From assembly GCA_014163555.1 (NCBI GenBank), contig JACJGO010000034.1, positions 1-38,352 on the forward strand: a stretch of 38,352 bases of DNA. Direction: 5' to 3'. Below, one piece after another: positions 15,971 through 23,405 of this stretch (position 1 is its first letter; the number at the start of each line of letters is the position of its first letter). Made by a program: the position numbers and the translations under genes. Source of the stretch: Flavisolibacter longurius (GTDB lineage Bacteria; Bacteroidota; Bacteroidia; Chitinophagales; Chitinophagaceae). The notes below the pieces were generated by a model that searched no databases, was not told the origin of the DNA, and saw only the letters and a program-made list of their open reading frames with translations.

Positions 15971-16038
15971 CTGCCAATGATGTAAGAAGTTAAACCAGCG
16001 AGATAGATAAGTGATGAAAACTGATACTCTGTATTCAG

Positions 16039-16066
16039 CCCGAACGGTTATCGAACACTTTGCTGA
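16039..16066 (+). repeat. Dispersed repeat, fragment C (block 1 only)
   Basis: CCGAACGGTTATCGAACACT followed by TTGCTG matches the centre of block 1 of copies A and D (ERLSNTLL). The frame then ends at TAA within a few codons. It lies 70 nt after block 2 of copy B and just before the lipoprotein gene at 16132. Confidence 0.6.
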
Positions 16067-16131
16067 GAAAATATTAATTTAATGTATTAAATGGAGTGTA
16101 GGTTTTGCTTAGTGCCTTAAATTTTCAAGAC

Positions 16132-16611
16132 ATGTCTAAAATATTGCTGTTAGCGTTGGTGTTGCTGCATTTCGCTTGCAAGAAAGAAGGACAACCGTCA
16201 CCTCCAGAGTACAAAAATTCTTTTACCGCCAAAGTCAATGGAAAGGTGTTCGAGGCCGTAGAAATTAAGTCCCTCATTCTTCCGCTCTACATCCTCTCTG
16301 GGCCGCCATCTTATTATGTTAGTGGGACGGACACTAGTGGCTTAAGCATCAGTCTGACTTACTACCCTTACAACAATGCTCCTGTAAGTGCCCCTATTAC
16401 GTATACCAGCAACGCAAACGAAGCGTTTGGATCGGTTTATCTTAATGGGCTTCTGCAGGTAAATTTTATGGCGGGTCAATTCACAATTACTACGGTCGAT
16501 AATACTACTTATAAATATCACTCAGTCATTTCGGGTGTATTCGAGTGTTCAAATTTGCAAGCTTCCCCAAATTATATTATCACAGAAGGCAAGTTTTCTG
16601 TGAAGAACTAG
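16132..16611 (+). CDS. Small lipoprotein, DUF6252-like
   Basis: 159 residues from ATG 16132 (MSKILLLALVLLHFACKKEG), chosen because it gives a lipobox HFAC with Cys16; an ATG-independent extension upstream adds nine residues without logic. The mature protein starts with FTAKVNGKVFEA, the opening strand of a common Bacteroidota lipoprotein family with a ~150-residue beta-sandwich, and ends with the ISGVFECSN and ITEGKFSV strands. Function unknown. It is bracketed by repeat fragments (copy B/fragment C before, copy D after), which suggests insertion or rearrangement around it. Confidence 0.7.
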   Translation: MSKILLLALVLLHFACKKEGQPSPPEYKNSFTAKVNGKVFEAVEIKSLILPLYILSGPPSYYVSGTDTSGLSISLTYYPYNNAPVSAPITYTSNANEAFGSVYLNGLLQVNFMAGQFTITTVDNTTYKYHSVISGVFECSNLQASPNYIITEGKFSVKN

Positions 16612-16714
16612 TTGCTGCTAACAGAGCTATTGTTGGCGTATTATCTTTTGACAAATCCGGATAACCCGAATCTTCTTTTTCTTCAATAAAAATCGAAGGT
16701 CCTTAAACCGGCGA

Positions 16715-16906
16715 GGTCAGGTGGAGCTGTCCGAACAGTTATCGAACACTTTGTTGGAAGAATTGGTGCTGTTTTGCCAGATAAAACGCTGATAATGTGC
16801 ACCTTACTTCTCAATCCATTTTCTCGGATTGAGTTCGATAATGATCCGGTCAGCTATCTTATTTCTGCATTTGCCTTCGTTCTACCGAAGCTCGAAGCGC
16901 TCAATT
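16715..16906 (+). repeat. Dispersed repeat, copy D
   Basis: Block 1 reads GQVELSEQLSNTLLEELVLF, CQIKR and TGA (16790-16792). Against copy A, most differences in block 1 are synonymous and the stop is shared. Ungapped similarity continues to about 16858 through GTTCGATAAT and CCGGTCA. Block 2 core is GCTCGAAGCGCTCAATT (16890-16906), within a frame reading FVLPKLEALNSVNR. Confidence 0.7.
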
Positions 16907-17010
16907 CTGTAAATAGGTTTCGTGTAAATACGATAGATCTAACAATCGGCAAGCGTAAATACTTTGTACTGATCCCAGGAAAATGATATTGAAAGTAAAA
17001 TAAAACAAAT

Positions 17011-17031
17011 GAAACATTTTTACAGAAAAAT
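17011..17031. promoter_or_regulatory. Possible operator upstream of the DeoR gene
   Basis: ATTTTT-ACAG-AAAAAT (17016-17031) is a small inverted repeat inside an A-rich stretch with TGAAAG (16990) and TGAAAC (17010), about 40-75 nt before the start codon. DeoR-family regulators commonly autoregulate from such repeats; that this is one is inference. Confidence 0.3.
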
Positions 17032-17067
17032 AAAATTCAATAGTATTATTGTCTGAAGGGCGAAAAC

Positions 17068-17832
17068 ATGACTATAACTGAGCGACATCAATTGATTTTG
17101 CAAAAGCTGCAGGAAGCCGGAAAGGTCGACATCCAGGAACTGGCAGAATCCATGCAGGTTTCAGGAGTAACAGTACGCAAAGACCTGAAGCTGCTGGAAG
17201 AAAAAAACCTCCTTTTCCGCACCAAAGGCGGCGGCTCTGTAAAAAATCCGTATACCACAGAAAAGCCTATCAACGAAAAAGAATTCATCAACGTTGAACA
17301 AAAGAAAAAGATTGCAAGGGCGGCGGTTCCCTTTACGGCCCAAACAGATTCAATCCTGATTGGTTCGGGCACCACTGTATTTGAGCTTTCTCGCTTCCTG
17401 TTCCCGAGCAAACATTTATTTGTAATTACACCCGCCTTAAAGGTGGCCCTAGAACTTTACAACCGGCCCAATGTAGAAGTGCTGCAACTGCCAGGACTTA
17501 TTCACCAAAGTTCAGCATCCGCTGCCGGCTCCTTTGCCGAACGCATATTAGACGATATTTCCTGTGACATTTTATTTCTGGGTGCCGACGGCATAGACCT
17601 GGAGCATGGCCTTACCATCACAAACCTTACAGAAGCAGGTTTAAACCAGAAAATGATTCAACTGGCGCAAAAGGTGGTGATCATGGCCGATAGCACCAAG
17701 TTTGAACGAAGAGGCATCGGTAAAATCTGTATGCTTGATCAAATTGATTGTATCATTACCGACGAAGGCATTGCCCCGGATCTATTAAAACAAACTGAGG
17801 AAAGAGGTGTGCAGGTGATCGTGGCAAAATAA
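17068..17832 (+). CDS. DeoR/GlpR-family transcriptional regulator
   Basis: 254 residues. The N-terminal HTH (1-57) has the DeoR signature: ERHQLILQKLQEAGKVDIQE, LAESMQVSGVTVRKDLKLLE, then LLFRTKGGG. The C-terminal DeoRC sensor domain (about 75-235) carries IGSGTTVFELSRFL, the phosphate-sugar-binding type loop, and LFLGADGIDLEHGLTITNL with MADSTKFERRG. Members usually repress sugar or polyol catabolic genes and respond to a phosphorylated intermediate. It is convergent with, and only 99 nt from, the last gene of the catabolic island. It is the only regulator next to that island, so it is the natural candidate to control it. The effector may be a product of one of the two FGGY kinases (inference). 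Confidence 0.93.
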   Translation: MTITERHQLILQKLQEAGKVDIQELAESMQVSGVTVRKDLKLLEEKNLLFRTKGGGSVKNPYTTEKPINEKEFINVEQKKKIARAAVPFTAQTDSILIGSGTTVFELSRFLFPSKHLFVITPALKVALELYNRPNVEVLQLPGLIHQSSASAAGSFAERILDDISCDILFLGADGIDLEHGLTITNLTEAGLNQKMIQLAQKVVIMADSTKFERRGIGKICMLDQIDCIITDEGIAPDLLKQTEERGVQVIVAK

Positions 17833-17931
17833 AAGGCCAAGACACGGTTGCACCAAACCCGAATTCAGGCTACCAATGCCCGTTATAAAGATCATCCATT
17901 ATATCAACTGCGTTGCGGTAAACCAGGCTTG

Positions 17932-18813
17932 CTAATTTTTCAAAGCGATTGCTACGTCTACCGGTAGATCCGATTCCAAAATATCAGCGCCTTGCTGAAA
18001 GGTTTCACGGTACGCAGCGGCTCGTTTCTCTGCCGTCTCCAGTTTATCATACACCGGTGCGGCAGAGATCATACACATCACCTGCCTCTGGTGCAACAGA
18101 TTGAAAAGTGTTTGATTTTCCGGCTTGTTGACCGAACCAATGTAAGCGATCATGTTCGTCCAGGGAACGCCTGATGCTTCGTATTCACGGAACGCTTTTT
18201 CTGTTTTTATGTGCGCCGACAGCATGCGGTTGTTATCATCATCGTAATAAAAACGGGCCTGTTCCGCATTGTGTACGGTCACCATCACAAAAGCACCGGC
18301 GTTGTGTTTGCGAATGATATCGGCCGTCATTTGAAACGGTACGTCTTTTTTGTCCAGATTCAGGACGGTTTTACCCCGGGCCCATTCAATGGCTTCGGCC
18401 AATGTGGGAATGCGGTAAGGCGTTACCTTGCCAAGGTGATCTTTCAGGCGCAGCTTTTTTACTTCCTCCCAGGTATAGTCCGAAAGTTTTCCCTTCCCCG
18501 TGGTGGTGCGGTCCAGGGTCGCATCATGCAGCAAAACAATCACACTGTCTTTGGTCAGTCGCGGATCAATTTCAAAAAACGCCGGTGTGTGGCGCAGCAC
18601 CTGTTCCATGGCTTCAATGGAATTCTCCGGGTATCCTTCCACCGCACAGCCCCTGTGGCCGCTGATTATCCGTTGCCCGTTGCCGGTATAGCGAAAATAG
18701 GCCTGCAGATCTTTTTCCGTTTTCGGACGAATCACCTGGAGTTTTGGTGAACAGCTTAGTGCAAAGGCAGCGAAAAAAAATAAGGGAACGATGGTTCTCA
18801 GTTGTCTCATCAT
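17932..18813 (-). CDS. Glycerophosphodiester phosphodiesterase lipoprotein
   Basis: 293 residues. The lipobox ALSC (Cys21) marks it as a lipoprotein. The GDPD TIM-barrel motifs are visible: GHRG (His53, Arg54), PENSIEAME, FFEIDPRLTKD (Glu81, Asp83) and LLHDATLDRTTTGKG (His96). Later, IPTLAEAIEWARGKTVLNLD supplies the remaining metal-site strand. Family members hydrolyse glycerophosphodiesters or polyol-phosphate polymers to sn-glycerol 3-phosphate or related products; some distantly related ones act on other phosphodiesters. It is the last gene of the island. Its ATG shares one base with the stop codon of the phosphatase gene before it (TGATG), so translation is coupled. Confidence 0.92.
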   Translation of the reverse strand: MMRQLRTIVPLFFFAAFALSCSPKLQVIRPKTEKDLQAYFRYTGNGQRIISGHRGCAVEGYPENSIEAMEQVLRHTPAFFEIDPRLTKDSVIVLLHDATLDRTTTGKGKLSDYTWEEVKKLRLKDHLGKVTPYRIPTLAEAIEWARGKTVLNLDKKDVPFQMTADIIRKHNAGAFVMVTVHNAEQARFYYDDDNNRMLSAHIKTEKAFREYEASGVPWTNMIAYIGSVNKPENQTLFNLLHQRQVMCMISAAPVYDKLETAEKRAAAYRETFQQGADILESDLPVDVAIALKN

Positions 18814-19418
18814 CAGCGAAGTTTAGCATTCAGAAATTGAAGCGTGAACACCCCCTTTTCATCCAGGGTAAATTGCGTGATGGCCGAATTCAGTTGCACC
18901 AACTGGCGATAATTCCGCAGGGGCATTCCCAATTTATGCGCCATGTAGAGGCGATTCACGCCATTGTGCGCAACCACCATAATGTTTCCGGAGCCATGTT
19001 TCGTCAACATCTCGCCAAAAAAATGATCAACCCGCTGCACCACCTCCATCCCGGTTTCGCCGGTGCCCCCTGCCCTTGCCGTAGCGGGGTCTCTCATCCA
19101 GGCTTCCCAAAGGCCTGGGTCTTCCGCCATAAATTCTTCCTTGGTCTTTTTTTCCCAGCCCCCGAAATCGGCCTCAATCAAACGCTCATCGGTCGTTACA
19201 TCTTTGCCCGATGCAATTTGTGCAGTTGTGAGGGCACGTTGCAACGGTGATGAATACACGCTGTCGAAATGGACACCTTCCAGTTGTTCACGAACGAGCT
19301 GCGCCTGTTGCAAACCCTGTTCAGTTAACGCTATATCGGTGCGACCGCAGTAGCGGTTGTTGTCGGCATTCCAGGCGGTTTCACCGTGCCTCAGTAAGGT
19401 AACTGTCAATTCTTTCAT
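18813..19418 (-). CDS. Histidine phosphatase (phosphoglycerate-mutase-like)
   Basis: 201 residues, no signal peptide. The catalytic RHG motif is at 10-12 in LLRHGETAWN, followed by RTDIALTEQGLQQA and SSPLQRALTTAQIA. The acid Glu lies in IEADFGGWE and the second His in MVVAHNGVNR. The size and the [T/N]DxxLTxxGxxQA layout fit the small cytoplasmic alpha-ribazole-phosphatase/CobC-like group, which includes sugar-phosphate phosphatases. Its start overlaps the upstream kinase stop by 4 nt (ATGA). Tight coupling to two sugar kinases suggests it removes phosphate from an overproduced or toxic sugar phosphate (inference). Confidence 0.92.
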   Translation of the reverse strand: MKELTVTLLRHGETAWNADNNRYCGRTDIALTEQGLQQAQLVREQLEGVHFDSVYSSPLQRALTTAQIASGKDVTTDERLIEADFGGWEKKTKEEFMAEDPGLWEAWMRDPATARAGGTGETGMEVVQRVDHFFGEMLTKHGSGNIMVVAHNGVNRLYMAHKLGMPLRNYRQLVQLNSAITQFTLDEKGVFTLQFLNAKLR

Positions 19419-20857
19419 TCGGGGATGTAACCTTTTTGTTTTAGTACATGGATAAATTGCTTGTAACCGTCGGCATATTGAGCGACCAATGATTTTTCCG
19501 GCAAGATAACCTTCTCGGCCTGTATCATCACTCCCGCTGCTTCAACGATGGTGGAATAGTGCGTTCGCGACGCTGCCAGAACAGCAGCACCAGCGGCACC
19601 GGAAACGTTCTTCATTTTGCGCAGCGGCAGGTTTAACACGTTGCTCCGGATAGTAAGCCAGGTATCGCTGTTGCTGCCGCCACCTGCGGTAAACACCTGT
19701 GCTACGTCCTCTCCTGAAAGCGCCTTGATGCGCTCATAGGCATAACGCTCTATGTAGGCCACACCTTCCATGTAGGCCGCAAAAAGCGCAGCATCAGATA
19801 AGCTCTCCGGCGCAAAGCCTTTGGCATCCGGCGCTACAAAAGGAAACCGCTCTCCCGTCTGCAACAGGGGCCAGGCGCTGTATGTAGTTGGAATCAGCGT
19901 TGCTACTCTTTCATTCAAAGCGTTTATATCCGCATTGCCAAACAGGCGGCTCACCCAGTCGGCACCCGTATTGCTGGCGCCACCGGGCATCCAGTAGCCC
20001 TGCGGGTGGCGGTGACAATAGATGGCTCCCGCCGGATCATTGATCTCTGTTTTAGTCACTCCTTTTACCACGAGTGTAGTCCCAATGGTCGTGTTCCAAT
20101 CGCCCAGATTCACGGCGCCGGAAGCTACCTGTGAGGCACAACCGTCGGTCATGCCGGCTGTTATTATAACTGTTGGCGGCAAACCTGTAGCAAGCGCAAG
20201 CTCTTCCCGTAAAACGCCGATTGGCTCACCGGAGGGCACAACGTTTTGCAGCCATTCCTTTTGTATAGGAAGGGCTTTAAAAATATAGTCCGGCCATTGC
20301 AGGCGGTGCAGGTCAAAACCCGATTTCAGGGCATTGGTATAATCAGTAACGGAAAAGTTGCCACTCAGCCGCCCGGTAATAAAATCGGCTGCGTGAATAA
20401 AGCTTCCGATCTGCGAAAATTTCCCGGGATATGTGTTGATAAACCAAAGCATTTTGGGCAACCCGCAGGAGGCGTTGAACGAAGAAAAGGCCCTGGTGCC
20501 GGAAGCCTTAGAAGCTTCTTTGCACACGGCGGCTTCGGCTGCCGACCGGCCATCGCTGTACATGATGGCGTTGTGCAACGGCTGCATTTGTCTGTTCAAC
20601 GGAATGATAGTGCCAGACGTAGACGTAACGCCGATTGCCTTTACGGCCCGCAGGTCAATGCTGCTTTTTACATCCTGGCAAAGCGCTTTGAGCGAAGCCA
20701 GGCAAGATGTCCACCATTGTTCCGGTGATTGCTCTTCCCGCGACTGGCTGTTCAGGGGAAACACTTCTTCTTTTGTTGCCACGGTATTTCCCACGGCATC
20801 CATCAACACAACCCGTGCTCCCTGGGTACCGATATCTATTCCAATAAAATACGCCAC
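19415..20857 (-). CDS. FGGY kinase, D-ribulokinase-like
   Basis: 480 residues. The N-terminal ATPase motif is GIDIGTQGARVVLMD (5-19). It has TSTSGTIIPLN (78-88), LMYSDGR-type IMYSDGRSAAEA, ADFITGRLSG and SVTDYTNALKSGFDL. AGMTDGCASQVASGA carries the catalytic base Asp238, then NTTIGTTLVVKGV and WMPGGASNTGADWV. The C-terminal half has VAYIERYAYERI and FTAGGGSNSDTW. From memory, TSGT, DYTNALK-x-G-x-D and GGASNTG match the AtXK-1/cyanobacterial D-ribulose kinase branch more than xylulokinase or glycerol kinase. Probable product: D-ribulose 5-phosphate or a related ketose phosphate. It lies 2 nt after the other FGGY gene. Confidence 0.88.
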   Translation of the reverse strand: MAYFIGIDIGTQGARVVLMDAVGNTVATKEEVFPLNSQSREEQSPEQWWTSCLASLKALCQDVKSSIDLRAVKAIGVTSTSGTIIPLNRQMQPLHNAIMYSDGRSAAEAAVCKEASKASGTRAFSSFNASCGLPKMLWFINTYPGKFSQIGSFIHAADFITGRLSGNFSVTDYTNALKSGFDLHRLQWPDYIFKALPIQKEWLQNVVPSGEPIGVLREELALATGLPPTVIITAGMTDGCASQVASGAVNLGDWNTTIGTTLVVKGVTKTEINDPAGAIYCHRHPQGYWMPGGASNTGADWVSRLFGNADINALNERVATLIPTTYSAWPLLQTGERFPFVAPDAKGFAPESLSDAALFAAYMEGVAYIERYAYERIKALSGEDVAQVFTAGGGSNSDTWLTIRSNVLNLPLRKMKNVSGAAGAAVLAASRTHYSTIVEAAGVMIQAEKVILPEKSLVAQYADGYKQFIHVLKQKGYIPE

Positions 20858-20859
20858 TA

Positions 20860-22317
20860 CTATTCTCCTTTATTCGTTTGCCGGAAAAATTCTCTTGCTT
20901 CTTTCCATTGGACATACAGCTTATCAAACTGCGCATCTTTCTGCGGACTGACGGTATCTACATCGTCGTTCAACTCCTCGTTGTTCAGCCCCAGTGCCGC
21001 ATTGCAAAGTAAGGCACCGCCTACGGCAGATGACTGGTGAAAGCCATGCCGCACTTTTACCTCTTTGCCAATGGCGTTGGCAATGAACTGCCGCAACGTT
21101 CTGCTTTGCAGTCCGCCACCGCAGGCCCACACATATCCGGGTTTGTGTTCCGATACTTCGTGCAGCACCCTGTAATTCTCCGCAATGGAAAAGGCAATAT
21201 CAAGAAGCGTTGCTTTGACAAAACAGCTTCGTGTCAGCTCGTGCGACACAGGCACAGGAAAAAGAAACCCGCCACGAATGACCGGCGTTTTTTCGCTTGC
21301 GATCAATGATCCAAGGGCTGCGGAACAATGCGTGTATGCATTTTCCGCAAGTTCTTTTTCAATAACATCATAATCTTCGTTCGGATAAAATACTTCTTTG
21401 AGCCGCTGGTAATTAAGGCCTGTAACGCCGGCATTGGCTTCAAAAACAAAACGGCCTTTTTCAATGTCTCGGCTCGTCCAGGTGCGTTCATCCGTATCCG
21501 TTATATAGGCATCCACCAGTTTTACAATGGGTGTGGTGGTGCCCGAAACAATAACGACGTCTTCTACCGCCGGCTGTGTGCTTCGAATGGCCAGCTGCGT
21601 ATCGCCACCGCCTTTTACGGCCACAGCGCTTTCGTTTATACCCCAGTCGGTGGCTGCTTGGCCTGTTACCGTACCCACTACGGATGCCGAATAGGTTAAC
21701 GGTGGAAGCAGCTCTTTTGTAAACCCAAAAACGTCCAGCAATTCAGTACTCCAATCATTCTGTGCAACATCAAACAACAGGGTTTCAGATGCATGGGAAT
21801 GTTCGTACGATGCAATTCCTGTTAACATGAATTCTGCCCAGTCGCTGATGCTTAAAAAGAAAGTTGTTTCTTCCCAGATGTCCTGCCGGCGTTCGCGAAT
21901 GCCCACCAGTTTCAGGGCCGAAAACAGGGACGTAGGATAACGGCCGGTTAACTGATAAACGCGGCTTTTGTCGGCAATGATGTTTTCCCATTCGCGGCCA
22001 CGGTGATCAATATTGGGCAGGCCAATCAGCGATTCACCGTTCTTTCCAATCAAGACAATACCTTCCCGCTGGCTGGTGCTGGTAACGGCTCTTATGTTCA
22101 CACCTCCTGCCTGTTGCAGGGCGGCTTTTCCTAATCCAATTAACTGCTGCCAGAGTTGTGTCGGGTCAAAATAGATGGAATCGGTATAGCGTTCATCGCG
22201 GTGGTACTGAATGTCACCTCTCGCCTCGCCCAGGATCGCGCCGCTGCTGTTCACAATCACTACTCTCACGTTCCCGGTACCAATGTCGATAACCAAATAA
22301 GCTTCGTTTGTTTGCAT
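20860..22317 (-). CDS. FGGY kinase, LsrK-like
   Basis: 485 residues, DIGTGNVRVVIVNSSG at 11-26. It shares with LsrK-type kinases the motifs TSTSQREGIVL (79-89), NIDHRGREWE, SISDWAEFMLTG (156-167) and VKGGGDTQLAI, with catalytic Asp239; the resemblance is from memory. LsrK phosphorylates the quorum signal AI-2, but the broader subfamily includes kinases for short polyols and ketoses, so the AI-2 role is not claimed here. C-terminal WACGGGLQSRTLRQFIANAI closes the FGGY_C domain. It is preceded by the dehydrogenase gene (6 nt) and followed by the second kinase (2 nt). Two adjacent kinases of different subfamilies imply two substrates or two steps. Confidence 0.87.
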   Translation of the reverse strand: MQTNEAYLVIDIGTGNVRVVIVNSSGAILGEARGDIQYHRDERYTDSIYFDPTQLWQQLIGLGKAALQQAGGVNIRAVTSTSQREGIVLIGKNGESLIGLPNIDHRGREWENIIADKSRVYQLTGRYPTSLFSALKLVGIRERRQDIWEETTFFLSISDWAEFMLTGIASYEHSHASETLLFDVAQNDWSTELLDVFGFTKELLPPLTYSASVVGTVTGQAATDWGINESAVAVKGGGDTQLAIRSTQPAVEDVVIVSGTTTPIVKLVDAYITDTDERTWTSRDIEKGRFVFEANAGVTGLNYQRLKEVFYPNEDYDVIEKELAENAYTHCSAALGSLIASEKTPVIRGGFLFPVPVSHELTRSCFVKATLLDIAFSIAENYRVLHEVSEHKPGYVWACGGGLQSRTLRQFIANAIGKEVKVRHGFHQSSAVGGALLCNAALGLNNEELNDDVDTVSPQKDAQFDKLYVQWKEAREFFRQTNKGE

Positions 22318-22323
22318 GCTGTA

Positions 22324-23334
22324 TTAAGGTTGAATACGTACGGTTAAAACATCTTTGTTGGCAAGACGATGCATTGATTTCTGGTCGTGCACAAACCAAT
22401 TGACCAGGCATTCGTTCAGGATGTCAACATGATGGTCTTCTACTTCAAACGTGGCACCGGCAATATGCGGCGTAGCCAGCACATTGGGCAAGTCAATGAT
22501 CTTGTAATCGAGCTCACTCGGCGGCTCTTCATCAAAAACATCGATTATGGCGCCTTTGATTTTGTTTTGTTTCAATACTTCGTAAAGATCGTTGGTGTTG
22601 ACAACCACCGCACGGGCCGTGTTTACGAAAATGGCGCTTTCCTTCATCCGGCCAAAAAGCGATTGATCAATCATTCCTTTTGTTTCTTCGGTAACTGGCA
22701 GGTGAATGGAAACAATATCACTGGTAGAAAAAACCTCCTCCAGCGACAGGCTGTTGTAAGCAGGGAATTGTGAAGCATCCACAAAAGGATCGTAATACTG
22801 GATCTTACAGGGATAGCCTTCAATCATCCGGGCAATCAATTGCCCGATGGCACCAAAGCCTACCATACCAACGGTTTTGCCGGCCAGTTCGCAACCCTTA
22901 AATTCCAGGTATGAAGTATGGGCGCCTTTGTCCCACTTCCGGTCTATCAGCCACTGACGGGCCGGTATGGTGTGGCGCATAAAGGCAACCACGTTGGAGA
23001 TGAACATTTCGGCAACCGCCTGCGCATTACGTGCCGGTGTATAAAAAACGGGAATACCGTTTTTGGTAGCTGCTTTCAAATCAACATTGGATGGCGTACC
23101 GCGACAAACACCAATAAATTGCAGGTGTGCATTGGCGTTAATAACGTTTGCCGTTACATGATCGTGTTCGGTGATCAGGGCTTCGGCTTCTGTTTCGTAT
23201 AGCAGGTGCAGTAGTTCTTCTTCGTTGTAAGCTCTGTCGTTTGCTTTCCAGGGTTTGTACACAACTTCACCAAAGCTTTGCTTCAGGTCAAAAAGGCCCT
23301 TTTCATTATAGGGTGCTGTAACTAAAATTTTCAT
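22324..23334 (-). CDS. D-2-hydroxyacid dehydrogenase, NAD-dependent
   Basis: 336 residues. The Rossmann loop is VGMVGFGAIGQLIARM (155-170), with D-isomer-specific catalytic residues Arg241 (NTARA), Glu270 (DVFDEEPP) and His290 (TPHIAGAT). The N-terminal substrate half includes CRGTPSNVDLKAA (77-89) and TPARNAQAVAEM, as in SerA/HPR-type enzymes. It probably interconverts a 2-hydroxyacid and a 2-ketoacid, possibly phosphorylated, in the cytoplasm. In this cluster it may act on an aldonate or a 2-keto derivative formed from the imported polyol (inference). A 5-bp hairpin (CCGGC 23350-23354 / GCCGG 23360-23364) sits just before the start, in a 71-nt gap after the transporter gene. Confidence 0.92.
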   Translation of the reverse strand: MKILVTAPYNEKGLFDLKQSFGEVVYKPWKANDRAYNEEELLHLLYETEAEALITEHDHVTANVINANAHLQFIGVCRGTPSNVDLKAATKNGIPVFYTPARNAQAVAEMFISNVVAFMRHTIPARQWLIDRKWDKGAHTSYLEFKGCELAGKTVGMVGFGAIGQLIARMIEGYPCKIQYYDPFVDASQFPAYNSLSLEEVFSTSDIVSIHLPVTEETKGMIDQSLFGRMKESAIFVNTARAVVVNTNDLYEVLKQNKIKGAIIDVFDEEPPSELDYKIIDLPNVLATPHIAGATFEVEDHHVDILNECLVNWFVHDQKSMHRLANKDVLTVRIQP

Positions 23335-23405
23335 GGTTATTATTTTTACCCGGCATAGGGCCGGATGATTTCAACTTCTGATTCTATGTGCAACTGTTAT
23401 TTCGT

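Larger units (their letters stand above)
15564..16131. other. Repeat-rich region without intact genes
   Basis: It holds a truncated start-like frame at 15579 (16 codons, stop at 15627-15629), repeat copy B (15780-15970) and fragment C (16039-16066). The 60-codon frame at 15720-15902 contains the repeat's VELTEQLSN segment and is interpreted as decayed coding sequence rather than a gene. Confidence 0.55.
16612..17067. other. Intergenic region with repeat copy D and regulator promoter
   Basis: It contains repeat copy D (16715-16906) and, from about 16985, a very A-rich stretch immediately before the DeoR gene that probably holds its promoter and operator. Confidence 0.5.

Noticed and set aside
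18211-18750. 179-codon plus-strand frame
   Set aside because: Antisense to the GDPD gene, whose catalytic motifs are all present on the minus strand.
20246-20951. Long plus-strand frames of 160 and 172 codons
   Set aside because: They lie antisense to the D-ribulokinase-like gene and show no protein family character.
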